From: Calycina herbarum | Lineage: Eukaryota; Ascomycota; Leotiomycetes; Helotiales; Pezizellaceae | Assembly: GCA_001414485.1 (NCBI GenBank) | Contig: LLEY01000057.1 | Location: 304,422 to 368,421 of the forward strand | Reading direction: 5' to 3' | Length of the DNA: 64,000 nucleotides | Shown: piece after piece, positions 23,537 through 35,133 of the stretch | Numbering within the stretch: position 1 is the first letter of the stretch | How the letters are laid out: every line of letters begins with the position of its first letter | Made by a program: the position numbers and the translations under genes | The notes under the pieces: generated by a model | The model's input: the letters and a program-made list of their open reading frames with translations, nothing else | Told to the model about the DNA's origin: nothing | The model's database searches: none

Positions 23537-25405
23537 CTATCTCAGACCCAGAGCAGGAAAGTATCTCGGCCCAGCAAATCCCTTCGCAACCACAGATTGA
23601 ATATCGATATTCTCAGTCGGACTCGGATGCGGACTCCACATTTTCAGCAAGATGAAGCGGCCACTGACAGGTGGATCAAACTTCACCGTACACTTGCTCT
23701 TGTTGCTCTCAATAAAGAACTTGGCATGAGGAATCATAAGTTCCCCGCCCACAGCTTCAACCGCTTCCTGCGTTGCCTGACTCGCTTCGGAATTAACATC
23801 CAGGGTAATATTGCTGGCTGTTTCTCGACGACGGAGACGAGATGCACCACCATTCATATAAAACTCATGCCACCCCGTTTCCGGTGCTCGTAACTCATCC
23901 CAGTCCGAATCACCTTCATCAAATGGCGTGTATTGAGCAGGGCGACGATGCCGTGCTCGAATTCCAATACTGTCGTCTTCGGAATCGCTGCATTCGGTGG
24001 TGTTGGAAAATCCTGGTGCTGTGCTTGTAAAATCGGTTGGTATTTGCGCGGTACGAGAATCACAGTCTTCATCTTGTAAACCAATATCATACAGGCGTCG
24101 AGCTCGAGCTTGGGCCGTGCCGAGAGAAGGACCTTCGCCAACGTTATGGCGGATAGATATGATGGGCGGGAGTTCATCGTGTGATCTGTCGAATCCTGAT
24201 CGTCGATTTCGAGGCGGAGAATATTGTATTTGGTATTTTGCAGTCCGCGTAAGTAGGTCGTCGGAAGTCATGGATACAAAGACCAAGCCATCTTGAATCC
24301 TAAATATATGTTAATACATGCAAGAACAGCACGTCAAGGAATACATACGGTGCCGTATAATCTTTGTGTGGAGCTTTGATTATCAACTCTGTGAGGCAAA
24401 AAGTGGTGTTTCCTTGGTGTCGTAGGACCAGATTGCAGCGATTACTCTTCGTGCAATAAACTGAAGTATCATCAAGAAGAACATTCTCAGGTTCGTACTC
24501 TTCGCGTGGTTCTCCCCGGTGCATCTCAAATATTCCACCATCGCAACTGACTATTTCCATCTTCAATTTGCCGGGTTCAACCTGTCCATATCTCCCGTAA
24601 CTGAAGCCCTGAAAACCAGTATCCATCTTGTCGGGATTCAGCTTGCGTCGTTTAACTCGTCGAACTGTATCGTCAGGATACTCTGTCCCAGGCGAAGGTA
24701 AACTAGGAAGAGGGTCGTCTAAACGGGCTCTTAAGCTAGAGCTAGCGTCTTCTAGCTGTCTGATTTCAGCAGCTTGCATCATCAAATTACTAGCATCTTC
24801 CAATTGCATCCTAGCTTCTCCTATGTCACCCAGATTGAAGTTGCTTCTCGAAGAAGATGCATTGTTTTCTCTCCAGGCCCGCTGACCTTGAAATCGATCG
24901 GTTGGCATGATCCTGGGTCGTCCTGTACGACGTGCGAGTGCAGAAAGTCTAGATGATATTCTCTCCCGCGCATTGGGTTCGGGGCCTTGCGGCTGTGGTG
25001 GAGGAGCAAACAACGGCGACAATTGTAGTGGATCTCTTTGTAGTCTTCGCCTTCTATCTGGATCTGTTTCGGAAGACATGGTAATAATCGCACGTAAGTT
25101 GTCTCGTAAGCTGGGCAGTTCCTGGTTGGGGCGGATCTCGGTGCCACGGGATCGATGGTATCTTTCTATAAATCTGTATAACTCCCCAGATGGACTTATC
25201 TCCTCAGGCGGCCGGGTGTCTTCGAGGATTTCGAGGATATCGCGAATTATCTGGTCGGCTGTCTCGTTGCTGGCTGAGTCTAAGGCTCGGAGGTTGTTGA
25301 GGTTGCTAGACTGTCCACAATCAGTATAATTCCATCTTTGTTCCACCAGTGTTCCCGAGCTATTCCCAAGCACAATGTACGCAGAGGGCGACGGAAACTC
25401 ACCAT
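23537..25405 (-). CDS. Conserved fungal protein of unknown function
   Basis: I do not recognise a named family. The main exon 25310-24349 joins 24299-23537 through a 49-nt intron (GTATGT...TTTAG), giving the continuous segment HKDYTAPIQDGLVFVSM. The start is uncertain. An ATG at 25405 followed at once by GTGAGT, with an acceptor at 25311, would give a start-codon-only exon, a 92-nt intron and a 575-residue protein beginning MSSNLNNLRALDS. The alternative is an internal ATG near 25080 (MSSETDPDRRRR). The N-terminal half is charged, Arg-rich and Leu-rich. The C-terminal half is beta-strand-rich (NRCNLVLRHQGNTTFCLTEL; then FDPPVSGRFILLKMWS at the end), reminiscent of a jelly-roll fold. That fold impression is inference. 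Confidence 0.75.
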
Positions 25406-26036
25406 CAATCTCGAGCTGACGGCAGGCTGCCTGAGCTGGCTATTCGAAGTGCGATGGGATGCGATGGGATGCGGCTATGACGCTGGAAGTTCGAGGGGTC
25501 GCGATCGTCGCAGGGAAGGGTCAAAGAGATGGTTCCTTCAAGGTCGTCAAGGTCGTCAAGGTCGTCGTGGTCGTCGTCGTTGGTGCAAGATTGTAATGCT
25601 ATACAGCGATTGCTTCGTGCAGGCGTTGGGGTATGTTGGTCGCAGGCTTGCGAATCAGCGAGCTAGTTTAATGGGGGCAACTTCTGGGCAACTTTGTGGG
25701 GAAGCTTGCTGGCTGTTGTCGGCCCTTGCAACTGCCGATTTTGATTCGTCCAAATGAGGAAGGCTAGCCTGGTTTGGAGGGGTCCTTTCTATCGTCAGCT
25801 CGAACTTGTCACCAAGAATCATTGGAAATATTTTGAAATCATTTTACGAAGCTTCTAATAAATATTTCTGTTCTTCCCATTTCCAACCAAAAACGGCCGG
25901 AGGAGAGCCAGGCGCGGGGTGACAACCTGGTGATCTTTACGTTTGAATGCGCCAGAGCTTGATCTGACAGCCGCGTTTGCCATTAACCAACAAACCCCTT
26001 TTCAACACTCGAAATCTAACAACATCTCTCGTCACC
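25406..26036. promoter_or_regulatory. Divergent promoter region, unknown gene and AOS1
   Basis: The two genes point away from each other, so both promoters lie in these 631 bp. It holds a short GTC-rich tandem patch near 25540-25580 (repeated AAGGTCGTC). No other feature could be supported. Confidence 0.5.
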
Positions 26037-27397
26037 ATGGCGGACCTCAACTCAACGCCAGCAATCCCATTGCGCGAACAGACCCAATCTACCCCAATGG
26101 AGGCTGTTACCACCACCCAAGCTATATCTGCAATTCCAGCAGGAATCAGCGCCGGTATTTACTTTCCTCCCAACCCAAGATCGCGAACCTTCCACGCACA
26201 CTACAACAAACATACCCAAACTGAAAGCTAAACAAGCATCTAGACGAAATCGCCCTCTACGATCGCCAAATCCGCCTCTGGGGTGTCCAAGCCCAAGAGA
26301 AGATCCGATCAGCCTCCATTCTCCTCATCTCCCTAACCTCCCTCTCAAACGAAATCGCAAAGAATCTCGTCCTAGCCGGAATATCCACCCTCACAGTTGT
26401 CGACCATGCGACAGTCACCGAATCGGACCTGGGCGCTCAATTCTTCCTTTCGCAAGCAGATGTGGGCAAGAACCGAGCAGAGGCAGCAGCGCCCCAAATC
26501 CGAAAGCTGAACCCAAGAGTCAATGTGGTGGTTGATACAGATGACATCAAAACCAAGGGAAGCGATTTCTTTTCGAACTTCGACGTCATCATTGCTATAG
26601 ATTTAGATCCTACAAGTCTCAATCTGATAAATACCATTACGCGGGTATTGGGCAAACGATTTTATGCTACGGGTGTGCATGGAATGTATGGCTTTATATT
26701 CTCGGATTTGATTGAGCACGATTATTTGGTGGAGCGGGAGAAGGGAAATAAGAGCACGCCTTTGGGAAGAGAGACACGATCAAGAAGCGTCGTTGACGTA
26801 AAGGAGAAGAAGGAGGGCGGGAAGCATATCGAGTCGGTCACCAAGAGAGAAAAGTATGCGACATGGATGTTGTGTAGCGACGGTGCAAGCCTACCTCCCG
26901 AGGAATTCTTGAACAGAAGAAATCGACTCAAGGCTGTTACCCCTGTCTTGTCGTGTTTCCGAGCTTTATGGGCATTCATGGAGAAATACGATGGTCGATT
27001 ACCACATACGAAAGAGGATATCAAAGAGTTCACAATCTTAGCGACCCAGAAACACAAGATTTTAGGTCTTCCAGACGAAACATTGCGATCCGAAGTTCTA
27101 CGAAAGTTCTTAGGGAACCTTGGTAGCGAAATAGCACCAGTCACTGCAGTTCTCGGCGGTCAGTTGGCGCAAGATGTCATTAATGTTCTTGGTGCTCGTC
27201 AACAGCCAATCCAGAATATGGTTATTTTCGATGGCGACTCGATGGATGCATCGCAGTATGCTCTACACCCCACAGGCGGTCTAGGAAAAGACTTGTTGCC
27301 AATGTCGGATGGAGTCAATGGCATTCTGTTGAGTCAACAGAATGGTGGACCGCCAGCAATAAATGGTGCTTTGCCTTTCCAAACTATTCCAGCATAA
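26037..27397 (+). CDS. AOS1: AOS1, SUMO-activating enzyme small subunit
   Basis: Two exons, 26037-26154 and 26244-27397, encode 423 residues. The 89-nt intron (GTATTT...CATCTAG) was chosen because a phase-1 join gives ISADEIALYDRQIRLWG, the hallmark N-terminus of AOS1/SAE1. Other nearby AG acceptors break the frame. The ThiF/E1 adenylation-like Rossmann fold follows (ILLISLTSLSNEIAKNLVLAG, then LTVVDHATVTESDLGAQFF). As in the family there is no catalytic cysteine; that is supplied by the partner UBA2, which is not in this window. The C-terminal part VTAVLGGQLAQDVINVLGA is the conserved E1 helix. Family knowledge: the AOS1-UBA2 dimer adenylates SUMO and passes it to UBC9. The gene is convergent with BMT5, 158 bp apart. 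Confidence 0.93.
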
Positions 27398-27555
27398 TCT
27401 TCATATCTGGCAGCTAAGATCCTTTGCGTTGCAATTGGGTGGTCCCAATCTTGTAGAATATAGAGGGGGTGGGTGTTTCCAAAAAGTGGAAAGAGACCCC
27501 GGCGTTTTCTTTCGTGGATGTAAGTTGGCGGATAAACCAACCAAAATAAAGCTTT

Positions 27556-28579
27556 TCAATCGTATTCCTCTGAATCTTCTCCATCTTGCATCTTTTCGTG
27601 ATTCTCCACTTCTTGGTCCTCAACCGTATCCTCTTCCACAACATCGTCCTCGTCATCACTGCTATCCTCATCCTTCTTGCTCTTCCCAGGCCCTTGTGCT
27701 TCCCCCTCCCCTTTCCTCACAAATTCATACGTCCTACTACTCCTCGACTCGCCCTTCCATCCTCCCCCAACCTTTCCATCCTTTCCCTTCACAACACCCA
27801 GTGTTCTTGCATGTTTATACCCGGGATAAGCAGCAGCTTGGAATCGAAAACTCCTCTTAACTTCTAACCCACTATGTCTAGCCAGATCCCGGATATTCCA
27901 TAGGGTATAAGGTTCCCCCTCGAAAAGCGTGATTAAGAATGAGGAGCCGGGGGTGGGGGAGAGGAGGGGGAGGGAGTTGGTGAAGAATGCTACTAGTAAT
28001 TCTAAAGTAATCCTTTATTAGTATAAAAGAAGAGGGAGAGAGGGGGGGGTTGGAGGGGGACGAACCTTGATTATACCTAACCTGTCGATTAACATCCTTA
28101 CTCTTCCCTCCTACATGGGGGAAATTAAAAACCACTCTCTCCCATTTATCTCTTACTTTTCCCATTCCTAATCCTTTTTTCGTCACATCGACTCCATATT
28201 TTATCGTTCCTCCCGCCTCCTCTAATATCTTGATATTTTCTGTGACACCAGGGTTCTCATCAACAACGGGGTATTTCGCAACCAACTCTTCGCGCGAAGG
28301 TTCGAGGACTGTGGCGACGATTTGGGAACAGGCGTGGTGGGTGCATAACGAGGATGCGAATGAGAGGTCGCCTTCGCCGATTAGTAGGATGGAATCGGTG
28401 GAGTGGAAGGGGATTGTTGGGGGGTTGAGGTGGTGCGCTTTCTTTGCGGGGGGTGGTGGTTGTGTAGTTTTCGAGGAGGGTTTGGACTTGGCGATTCCTG
28501 TTGGTCGCGAGTTCTTGATGTGTTGAACCTTTGCCTTTTTGTTGGATGCCTTTTGGAGACCGCGTTTGTTTTTTCCCAT
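27556..28579 (-). CDS. BMT5: BMT5-type 25S rRNA (uridine-N3) methyltransferase
   Basis: Two exons, 28579-28066 and 28001-27556, give 319 residues. The 64-nt intron has a less common donor (GTTCGT) and was chosen because the join gives VNRQVRYNQELLVAFF, a conserved family string; a GTATAA donor 11 nt upstream would break it. The N-terminus is basic (MGKNKRGLQKASNKKAK), fitting nucleolar targeting. The SAM-binding motif ILLIGEGDLSFASSL is near residue 65, followed by FNFPHVGGKSKD near 155. The C-terminal SGLEVKRSFRFQ / YPGYKHARTLG segment and an acidic Glu/Asp tail complete it. Family knowledge: Bmt5 (DUF2431) makes m3U2634 in yeast 25S rRNA. That site assignment is carried over by family. Confidence 0.92.
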
Positions 28580-29300
28580 TTTGCGATATCCCTATTTCCC
28601 CCTTATTGTGCCTTTATCCCTTTTGACTTTGTTTGCGAATGTCGTGCTGATCGTCAATTGTTCGTTGTTGTTAATCGTACTGGACAAGTACTTCATAGCT
28701 CTTCAACCAGAAAATTTGAATGCGCCCGCGATAACGATTTTCCGACAGGGTTCGCAGCACTAGTGAGAGAGCAACAGGGATTTACCATGCAGGAAAGCGG
28801 AATGCTCCGCTTGTTGCACGTCGCTTTTCTTGTTCGATGTGCAAAATATCTACTCTCGGACGGGGAGGGTGGGATTTCACAGGTTGGAAAGGTAGGGGTC
28901 CCAGTTTACCCGTGGGTTTGGTTTGTGTAACGAACGGACTTTGAGGAGGTTGCATTTTGGGGTTTGAATGGTTGGGGATGCATGAATTTGTGACTGTAGT
29001 CCCCTCGCGCTTTCCCTCCTACATTTGTCCTAAGACTTGTAGGAGAATAAAGATAACAGAAATGGAATTGTTCTAGTCGTTAGGACAACTGAATCAATTT
29101 TCCGAGTTCTGGTCGAACAATCGGAGATGCAGAGCATGAAGATTGGCAGTTACGAATTCCTGCACCCCTTGGTGACTGTCGTGATTATTGTTTTTTCGGG
29201 TTAAGCGTGTATATATGAATTTCATATAGATTGTCATTCGGGAGGAATTCAGATTCTTGATTTTTCTGGGTATTGTACTACTATGCTAAGTCTGATCCCC
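28580..29300. other. Intergenic, BMT5 promoter and chitinase 3' side
   Basis: BMT5 upstream sequence lies on the left and the chitinase 3' region on the right. Open frames on the plus strand near 28403-28930 are shadows plus chance extension. No further feature was seen. Confidence 0.55.
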
Positions 29301-30811
29301 CTAGTTATCAGGAAACCCATTCCTCAAATTCTCATAAACACTAGTAGGATAATCCAAATTATTCAAAGTCCCCTCCAACCCACCAAACTCCCCCACCGTA
29401 GCCGCAATCAGACTATCCTCCCCACTCTTATCCTGCGACACCTCCCACCACATAGCGCCTCCCAAGCCCTTCTCCATAGCATACTGAGCCTTCTGCTTCG
29501 CAATATTGGGTGTATCATAACTAACCATCATTAGACTCGACGAATCATAGCTATAACTCGCACCAATATCCTTCCTCTCGATGATTTGGACAGCTGTGAG
29601 ATTTGCGCCCGTCATGGGAAGAGCTTTGTAGTCCCAATTTCCTCCTGATTCGCCGAAACTACCTAGGCCTGTGCCGTTGAATGGTTGACCTGGACCTTTG
29701 GTGTTTAGGAATGCGTGGCCGTAGAGGGGAGAACCGAGATTGATTTTGCTTGCTGAGACGCCGTTTGCGAGGTAGTAATCGATTCCGGAACTGGTGTTGA
29801 AGGGGGTGGAGATGTTGTTGGATTTATCGCCGTAGAGGTTTTGCGAGTGACCAGCGTAGGTATCCCATGAACCTGCGTAATCGAAAGCCTATGTGGAAAT
29901 TAATATGGAAGGTTTCTTTCTCAGAGCTGCGGTTGGCTTACCATGAAATTCCAGAAATCAAGATACTCGTCCATTCCTTCCATATCGAGAAGTGTGTATT
30001 TTAAAGGACCGGCGGGACAATCAAAAGTAAGTAAGGAGCGAGAAGTACCATGTTCGTCTGCGTATTCATCCATGAGAGTTCGTGTTTTGTCTAAAAGATC
30101 AACGAGATCCGTGGCTTGAGTGGCATTGGTGACATATTCATAATCGTAATCCAAGCCATCGAATCCAAGATCAGTCATTAACTTCACAGCAGATTTAGCA
30201 AACACTTGTCGTTTTTCTTCATCTGCCAGCATGGCAGACCAGTTTGGTGAGAACGTCCATCCTCCAACTGACAGCATGGTCTTCAAGGTCCGGTTCTTCT
30301 TCTTGAGGAGGAATAGTTGTTTGGCATTTCCGTAGACATTTGTTGCGGTTGTTGTATTTGATGTACTCGTGGGATTCGTTGAATTGGAGGCAGAAGTGTT
30401 ATCTCCAGGGTAGGCAAATTGCAAGTCAGCCCATTCGTCACTGAGATACCTAGAGTTTTGTTAGTGGTTGGCCTTAAACTCTTAACAATTTAACTCACAC
30501 TTCTCCCGTAGTGGAATTGATATTACAGAAGGCGTATGAAACATGGGTCAAGTGAGTAACTGGAATCTCTGGGACAGTGAAGTTGCGCGCATAGATGTCC
30601 TGACGTTGAGTTAGTAAACAGCGCTAGATATCACCACAGGGAATCATACCCAGTTACCGTAAAATCCTACAGCACGTTTACCATTAGAGTGTCCATCACT
30701 TGTACTGTTACTCTTGTTGCTACCATTGGTCTTTCCCGGGTTTCCGGATCCAGGTCTTCCTAGAACCACACTACAGCAGGCAAGAATTGAGAGAAGAGCC
30801 GTGCAATGCAT
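29301..30811 (-). CDS. Secreted GH18 chitinase
   Basis: Four exons: 30811-30650, 30599-30499, 30449-29942 and 29888-29301, giving 452 residues. A signal peptide (MHCTALLSILACCSVVLG) is followed by a Ser/Asn/Gly linker and RAVGFYGNW, the first strand of the GH18 barrel. The substrate motif LSVGGW is present, then the catalytic motif DGLDYDYE near residue 185, matching DxxDxDxE with the acid/base Glu intact. LGSPLYGHAF and MWWEVSQDKS complete the barrel. Several NxS/T sites suggest N-glycosylation. Splice joins were checked by frame (GNW to DIYARNF; STTGEV to YLSDEW; WNFM to AFDYAG). Family knowledge: GH18 endo/exochitinases hydrolyse beta-1,4-GlcNAc in wall remodelling, autolysis or attack on other fungi. 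It is closest to ChiB-like class V fungal chitinases by length and lack of binding modules. Confidence 0.94.
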
Positions 30812-32210
30812 TGTGACGCTTGCGAGATCTTGTTTTTGAGAGATATAAAGTCGGTACAGTACCGTGGACAAAGAGAAGGAAGAAAGGCAGGAAATAAAAA
30901 ACAGAGAACCAGTGGCCTGTACCACAGATAGTTCGCTCCTCTCCCCATCTTATAAACTACTCTATGGGGCTGTGTGGGGGTGCTGGGACAAACATAAAGT
31001 GAGTTTGTGGGATGTTTTCTCCATGATTGAATACTAGGTGACGAAGTCATGTGTAGATGTGTAGATGTGGCAGTGAAATCTAGGGTCATGATTGGACCCC
31101 TATTGAATAAACTTTGGGAAAGACAATCTGTTCCTCTCCCCCCCCTTAACTGTCTGTCATGTGCAAGGGTAGTTTGGCTGTGAAATGTCTGTGCGGTCTA
31201 CAGACAATTAAGGGGGGGGGAGAGTTCAAAATAGAAAGTTTTCATCCAAATTAATTTGTCTCAAGCATGCCGAGCGACTGGGCAGCAGACTCGGCAATGA
31301 TTTTGGTGTGAAATACCGAAATGATGCTGAAAGAAGGTTTTCGGTTCGGTCTCCCGGTCTAGGACAATGCTGGCTTCACCAATGCAGAAATGGAGAGAAC
31401 CCTTCAAAAAGGCGCAACATTTCAACTGCAAATGCGGAGAGACCATGAAAGCACTTAATGGCCTTACGGAGGAGGCGACGATGCTGACGGGTTAATCCAC
31501 TGAACTTTCAGTTGCACAGCTTTTGGTTCTCTCCCTGGTACCGCTCGATCAGGCCAGAAAAACGGGAGACACAGACAAATCAAGCAAAGGTTTGACAGGA
31601 ATGATTCGAAGAAATGACACTCTACCAAACTTGGGAAATTAGGATCTACGGCAGGACGATATAATAGGAAACAAAGGCTTTGAATCACCAACAACAATAG
31701 AGTCATAAACTGTGAGTAGCCAATGTGCCATCGCAACCCATCACCAGTGTGAGCATTGAATATAATAGAATAGAGTAACGTGTAGTTACTCTTACCCTAA
31801 CTCTACTCCGAGGCATTCAGAATAACAAGTAATGAGTAATTTCTTGCTCGCACTGCCCATCACAAACCAAGACCCTGAAGCATGAGGGGGCGAAAGCTAG
31901 TCCGCAGCTGTTTTCGAGTCATAGAGTGAGCTGTTCGTCAAGCAAAGACGCATGAGTACTGTAGTCGTTGGCCATCGATAGTTGGGAAGGAATGAGGGAA
32001 GGAGCTCTTCCATAGCAATCTCATCATACCCACGGCGCTTCAAAGGAGGAGTTGGAAAAGAAGGTTGAGCGTGTTATAAGAAAGCGGCGGCTCAAGTCAG
32101 ACTAATCACCGAGCGGAGTTAACGATTAAAATGTGGACAATGCACACGCGCTGAAATCGACATCTTCATCGTACTCTTCCTCACCTGCTAACCCTTCAAT
32201 TGACTTCACG
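30812..32210. promoter_or_regulatory. Divergent promoter region, chitinase and 2EXR-chromodomain gene
   Basis: This 1.4-kb spacer holds the promoters of both flanking genes. A strong inverted repeat at 31134-31224 is listed separately. Open frames here have no recognisable domain. Confidence 0.5.
31134..31224. repeat. Inverted repeat with C/G-run arms upstream of the chitinase
   Basis: The left arm at 31134-31156 reads CTCT, eight C, then TTAACTGTCTG. The right arm at 31201-31224 reads CAGACAATTAA, nine G, then AGAG. The arms pair over about 23 bp with one mismatch and one C/G length difference, around a 44-nt loop. It lies about 320 bp upstream of the chitinase start codon. Confidence 0.65.
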
Positions 32211-33857
32211 ATGGCCTCAGAATTTTCCAAACTCCCCAGCGAAATACGTCTACGAATCTACGAGCTCGCTAACCAACCAAATTTCGAACCCCGAACTGTC
32301 GAAATATACATCAAAGAGGGCTTCCTCTATTCGAAAACACCACCCCCTCCTCTCCTCCACGTCAATTCCGAATCTCGACGAGTTGTCTTGCAGATATACA
32401 AGCCATGGCTTCCTCAATTCAAGGGTAGTGCTGCCCATGCGCCTTTTACCAAACTGGCCGAGAGATACCAGCCAGAGAGGATCTCTCATTTACAAAACAT
32501 CTGTGTACATCTGGAGCACGACACATTGTTTATGCGCATGGAGGCAGATCACCTTTCAGCCGACCTTCTTGGTCCAGTTGAACATTTCTATCTACGGCAT
32601 ATTGCCATGGAGTCAAACTCGAGATTTCCGCCTCCCTTCTTCTTTTGTTTTACATTGGACACCGGGACAAACCTCACTCCTTTGATTATGACTTCGCCAA
32701 ACCATGTCCAATTACTGTCACGACTTGTGGATTTACGGGCAATCAAAGTATGTTATAGCGAACATGACGAGGAAACACACTGGGAAAGAGAATTCTTATT
32801 GAGAAAACATCCTTGCCCGCCTCGACCTCTTGCCGAGTACGAGTGGAAAGTCCTGGATCCATCAACTTCAACCGTTGAATCCCGGAATTCCTTGACCTTG
32901 GAACATTTGAAATTGGAAGAGCTTCCACTTCCTCCCAAATATTCCGAACCATGGACTTCCTACAAGTACCCAGTTGAAACCTCTGTTTTATCTACACACA
33001 ACGAGCTGCAGATTTCTAGAAATTCCAACCTGCCACCGTCGTGGAAACATTCGGTCAAGCGTACGATAGATGACACGGAAGAACGAGAGAACGAGAACGG
33101 TAGGATGTTACAAACTCCCAAGAAGCAACCACGATTAACAATGAGGGGCGGTGCGGGCTCGGCGAGGAGGTGCCACGAGAGCCCTATAACACCCGAATCA
33201 CCATCCAGCGGTATCTACCAAACCCCGGAACCAGAGCGGTCCATCTCTGATCGTGAATCAACGGTAGCAACCGAGGCAGAGATACTTGGTCAACTCAATG
33301 AAGAAGCGCCAATGAGCACGCCAACGCCCGCACCTCGGTCCAGGAGAGTCGAACCTGAGCTTGATCAGGATGAAGAACCGAATTCTGATGATGAACCATC
33401 TAGCGACCCTTCAGAGGATGCCTCAGAAGACATTTCGATCGAGTATGAGATAGAAAGGTTTAGAGCTGAACGTCAAACACCCAAAGGGCTCGAAATACTT
33501 GTGGAGTGGAAAGAATACCCATTCAAAAAGGACTGGACATGGGAGACTGAAGAATCCTTGAGTGAAAGCGTGCCTCACCTTGTCGCTGCATGGCATTCTA
33601 GATCCGATTTGAAGGCGGATGAGGAAGACGGAAGCTCCAACGAAGCTCTGAACGATGATGGAGAAATTGAGATATACGAGGTGGAAAAGGTTTTAGCTCG
33701 TCGAAATTTCAGAGGTATTCTGCACTATCTCGTCGAATGGAAAGGATTTCTAGACGTGGAAGATAGAACTTGGGAAGAGGCGGACACTCTCATGTGCGAC
33801 GTTCCTCTTCTTGTCGAGGAGTATGAGAACCAACGGGGGAGGGGGAGGAAGAGATGA
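32211..33857 (+). CDS. 2EXR-domain protein with two C-terminal chromodomains
   Basis: 548 residues, no intron seen. The in-frame ATG at 32211 (MASEFSKLPSEIRLRIYELA) was chosen because it directly precedes the domain; upstream there is no in-frame ATG. Residues 5-90 match the fungal 2EXR/F-box-like pattern (LPxEIRxxIYELA, then LLHVNSESRRVVLQIYKPW). The middle is charged and disordered with a possible NLS (TPKKQPRLTMRGG). Chromodomain 1 (about 409-463: YEIERFRAER, ILVEWKEYP, WTWETEESL) and chromodomain 2 (about 486-540: YEVEKVLARRN, YLVEWKGF, RTWEEADTL) both keep the aromatic-cage Tyr and Trp positions. The C-terminus is basic. The combination suggests a chromatin reader, possibly binding methylated lysine. 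It may instead derive from a retroelement integrase chromodomain, but no polymerase or integrase part is present. Confidence 0.85.
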   Translation: MASEFSKLPSEIRLRIYELANQPNFEPRTVEIYIKEGFLYSKTPPPPLLHVNSESRRVVLQIYKPWLPQFKGSAAHAPFTKLAERYQPERISHLQNICVHLEHDTLFMRMEADHLSADLLGPVEHFYLRHIAMESNSRFPPPFFFCFTLDTGTNLTPLIMTSPNHVQLLSRLVDLRAIKVCYSEHDEETHWEREFLLRKHPCPPRPLAEYEWKVLDPSTSTVESRNSLTLEHLKLEELPLPPKYSEPWTSYKYPVETSVLSTHNELQISRNSNLPPSWKHSVKRTIDDTEERENENGRMLQTPKKQPRLTMRGGAGSARRCHESPITPESPSSGIYQTPEPERSISDRESTVATEAEILGQLNEEAPMSTPTPAPRSRRVEPELDQDEEPNSDDEPSSDPSEDASEDISIEYEIERFRAERQTPKGLEILVEWKEYPFKKDWTWETEESLSESVPHLVAAWHSRSDLKADEEDGSSNEALNDDGEIEIYEVEKVLARRNFRGILHYLVEWKGFLDVEDRTWEEADTLMCDVPLLVEEYENQRGRGRKR

Positions 33858-35133
33858 TGGGCTCAATGATACAAGGTTGGCTTGGTAGTTATGTAAGTCT
33901 GGCATCCATTTTGCAAGTGATTCAGTAATAATGATTATTGTTGGCGAACCAAAATATTAATGTTACCGTTCTATGAAGTCTGAACTCCTGCTTCAGAGCA
34001 CCTTTTATCCAGTACGTTCAATGACAAGAAATTCTAGTAAAGTGGTGTTACACGCCAAACAACATATTTCTTTAGGTTCATTAACACCAGGCACGCAGAT
34101 TGACATGCAAACTGAAAGTCTGGCCTATTCAAGCTTCTAATTGGTCACCCAATGGTCTTACAGCTTGGAAGGGCTCCCCCTATTTGTACCCCGTTTTGAA
34201 TTCGCGGTATTGATTTTGTTTGGGCGATCAATAGTGTATGATCTACCGTTTACTCCAAAGATCTGCAACCTTAACAGTGTTAAGGTACACGTATCTTGCA
34301 GTCACTAAATCCGCAAGATGACGAGTTCCTAAGAGGATTCCAAATTCCCCTCCACCCTTTCTCGGAATCTATCTCTCCTTCGTTCTCCGGTGCGAAGACT
34401 ATGTCTTATCTATACTGTATCGCACTCCGTACCAGTGTATTAACTACGTTTGAAACACCTCTGGGCATTTTCTGGCGTCGGGTGACTTGGAGGCTCGAAG
34501 CTCTTGGTGCACGGACTCCGATATTGCAGTGTTGGGTTTCTGGTTCTGGGAGACGAAACAACTAGCAGCCTCATACTCAGAGACCTGACCCTGTAAACTG
34601 TCGGCAGTGTTTATTTTGTGGGCAGTGAATTATGGATATGCTGCTTTCGGTCAGCGATTGAACTTCATCATTGAGAGTTTTTTTGTCGAGAGATTGTATA
34701 TTTTTCCGCGTGTTTGTTGTTTTTGCAAATGGTTTTTTCGCCTCGATTTCTAGAGCTGCTGCATTGGTTTAGTATATCGTCTCGGAGTATTTTATTGCCT
34801 GACACCAGTCAGACTCTTAGTGCATGTTCGTGTTCGCGTCTTGATTTCAGAAGTTGGCAAAAGAGCAGACATCAGATGAGTTCAAAACAAGCAAGGTTCT
34901 ATCAACGCTTTAAACCTCCGTAGACCAAAACATCCTTCCGAAAATGCTTGGACACCCGATCTGCGTATATGTCAAATGGTGCGGGCTAGTCCCATCTTCC
35001 TTTCCTTTGCTTGAACCAAGTGCTGGCCATTTTTTCCACTTCCTCCCCTTTCAACGCGACGAGGACTGGATTCTTGTCGAACGTCGCTACTTCGAAAAAG
35101 CACATTTTGGCGCAAACGGCTCTCTAGGTCAGC
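33858..35133. other. Intergenic, upstream of the sulfate permease
   Basis: 1.28 kb with no gene I can support; T-rich near 34680-34740. Probably the promoter and leader of the permease downstream. Confidence 0.5.
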
